A DNA stretch of 6,061 bases from an uncultured Haemophilus sp. (GTDB lineage: Bacteria; Pseudomonadota; Gammaproteobacteria; Enterobacterales; Pasteurellaceae), in contig NZ_CALJRX010000021.1 of the NCBI RefSeq assembly GCF_937976265.1, positions 1 to 6,061 on the forward strand. Reading direction: 5' to 3'. The notes beneath the pieces were generated by a model. That model was not told the DNA's origin. It searched no databases and saw nothing but the letters and a program-made list of their open reading frames with translations. Below, in pieces: positions 5,997 to 6,061 of the stretch. Positions within the stretch are counted from its first letter, which is position 1; the number at the start of each line of letters is the position of its first letter. The position numbers and the translations under genes are program-made.

Positions 5997-6061
5997 CACA
6001 TATCATTAAGGCTTAATCGGGGTGCCAAACGGTCGATTAGCTGATATGTGGAGGCAGATCG
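5997..6061 (+). promoter_or_regulatory. Structured leader element, possible rpsB (S2) leader, truncated by the window end
   Basis: This segment is dense in pairing. A 9-bp perfect repeat CACATATCA (5997-6005) / TGATATGTG (6042-6050) encloses TAATCG (6014-6019) / CGATTA (6034-6039), with a loop containing GGGGTGCC (6019-6026). TGCC (6023-6026) could also pair with GGCA (6053-6056), giving a pseudoknot-like alternative. The order GGGGTGCC, GCTGATA, GTGGAGGCA resembles, from memory, the conserved leader before rpsB in E. coli and relatives (Rfam t44 / S2 leader), where ribosomal protein S2 represses its own operon. No reading frame is recognisable before the window ends. TATCAT at 6001-6006 could be a -10 box, in which case the outer repeat would not be fully transcribed. 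No good -35 is seen. Confidence 0.5.

Noticed and set aside
6014..6050. TPP riboswitch suggested by CGGGGTGCC followed by GCTGA
   Set aside because: The conserved CTGAGA is CTGATA here, the spacing and nested repeats do not fit the thi-box stems, and the expected ACCTGATCTGG segment is not seen in the bases available. The rpsB leader fits better.
1..6061. Mobile element, CRISPR array, toxin-antitoxin pair or novel defence system
   Set aside because: No direct-repeat arrays, terminal inverted repeats, transposase or recombinase motifs or paired small genes are visible. All four genes are housekeeping-type and evenly composed.

Overview
The window looks like ordinary chromosomal DNA from a Haemophilus-like member of the Pasteurellaceae. 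The best evidence is the Hin-type DNA uptake signal (USS), core AAGTGCGGT, which occurs in both orientations between and inside genes at 2823-2831, 2882-2890, 4181-4189, 4410-4418 and 5923-5931, with degenerate copies elsewhere. The sequence is moderately AT-rich, and all four proteins have gammaproteobacterial relatives. I see no insertion sequence, phage gene, CRISPR array, tRNA or rRNA, and no sign of a new multi-gene system.

Layout. Bases 1-2783 (+) hold the C-terminal nine-tenths of an RND multidrug efflux pump of the AcrB type. Bases 2784-2910 are a convergent gap with a USS-pair terminator, a second two-way terminator and an extended single USS. Bases 2911-3690 (-) encode an M48-family zinc metallopeptidase lipoprotein. 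Bases 3691-3815 are a divergent promoter region. On its mtr side the -10 box lies at the centre of a perfect 24-bp palindrome, probably an operator. Bases 3816-5072 (+) encode Mtr, a tryptophan permease of the aromatic amino acid transporter family, followed by a strong hairpin terminator at 5094-5117. Bases 5138-5911 (+) encode a class I SAM-dependent methyltransferase of unknown substrate, followed by a USS and a terminator. The last ~65 bases hold a structured leader-like element. It resembles the conserved leader (S2 leader / t44) upstream of rpsB in gammaproteobacteria, so rpsB-tsf may begin just beyond the window edge.

The genes look like independent transcription units, not one pathway: drug export across the envelope, outer-membrane protein quality control, tryptophan uptake and a methyl transfer. 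The points most worth checking are the palindrome over the mtr promoter (candidate TrpR site), the possible rpsB leader, a candidate methyltransferase promoter whose start point would fall inside the mtr terminator stem, and the use of USS pairs as terminators.
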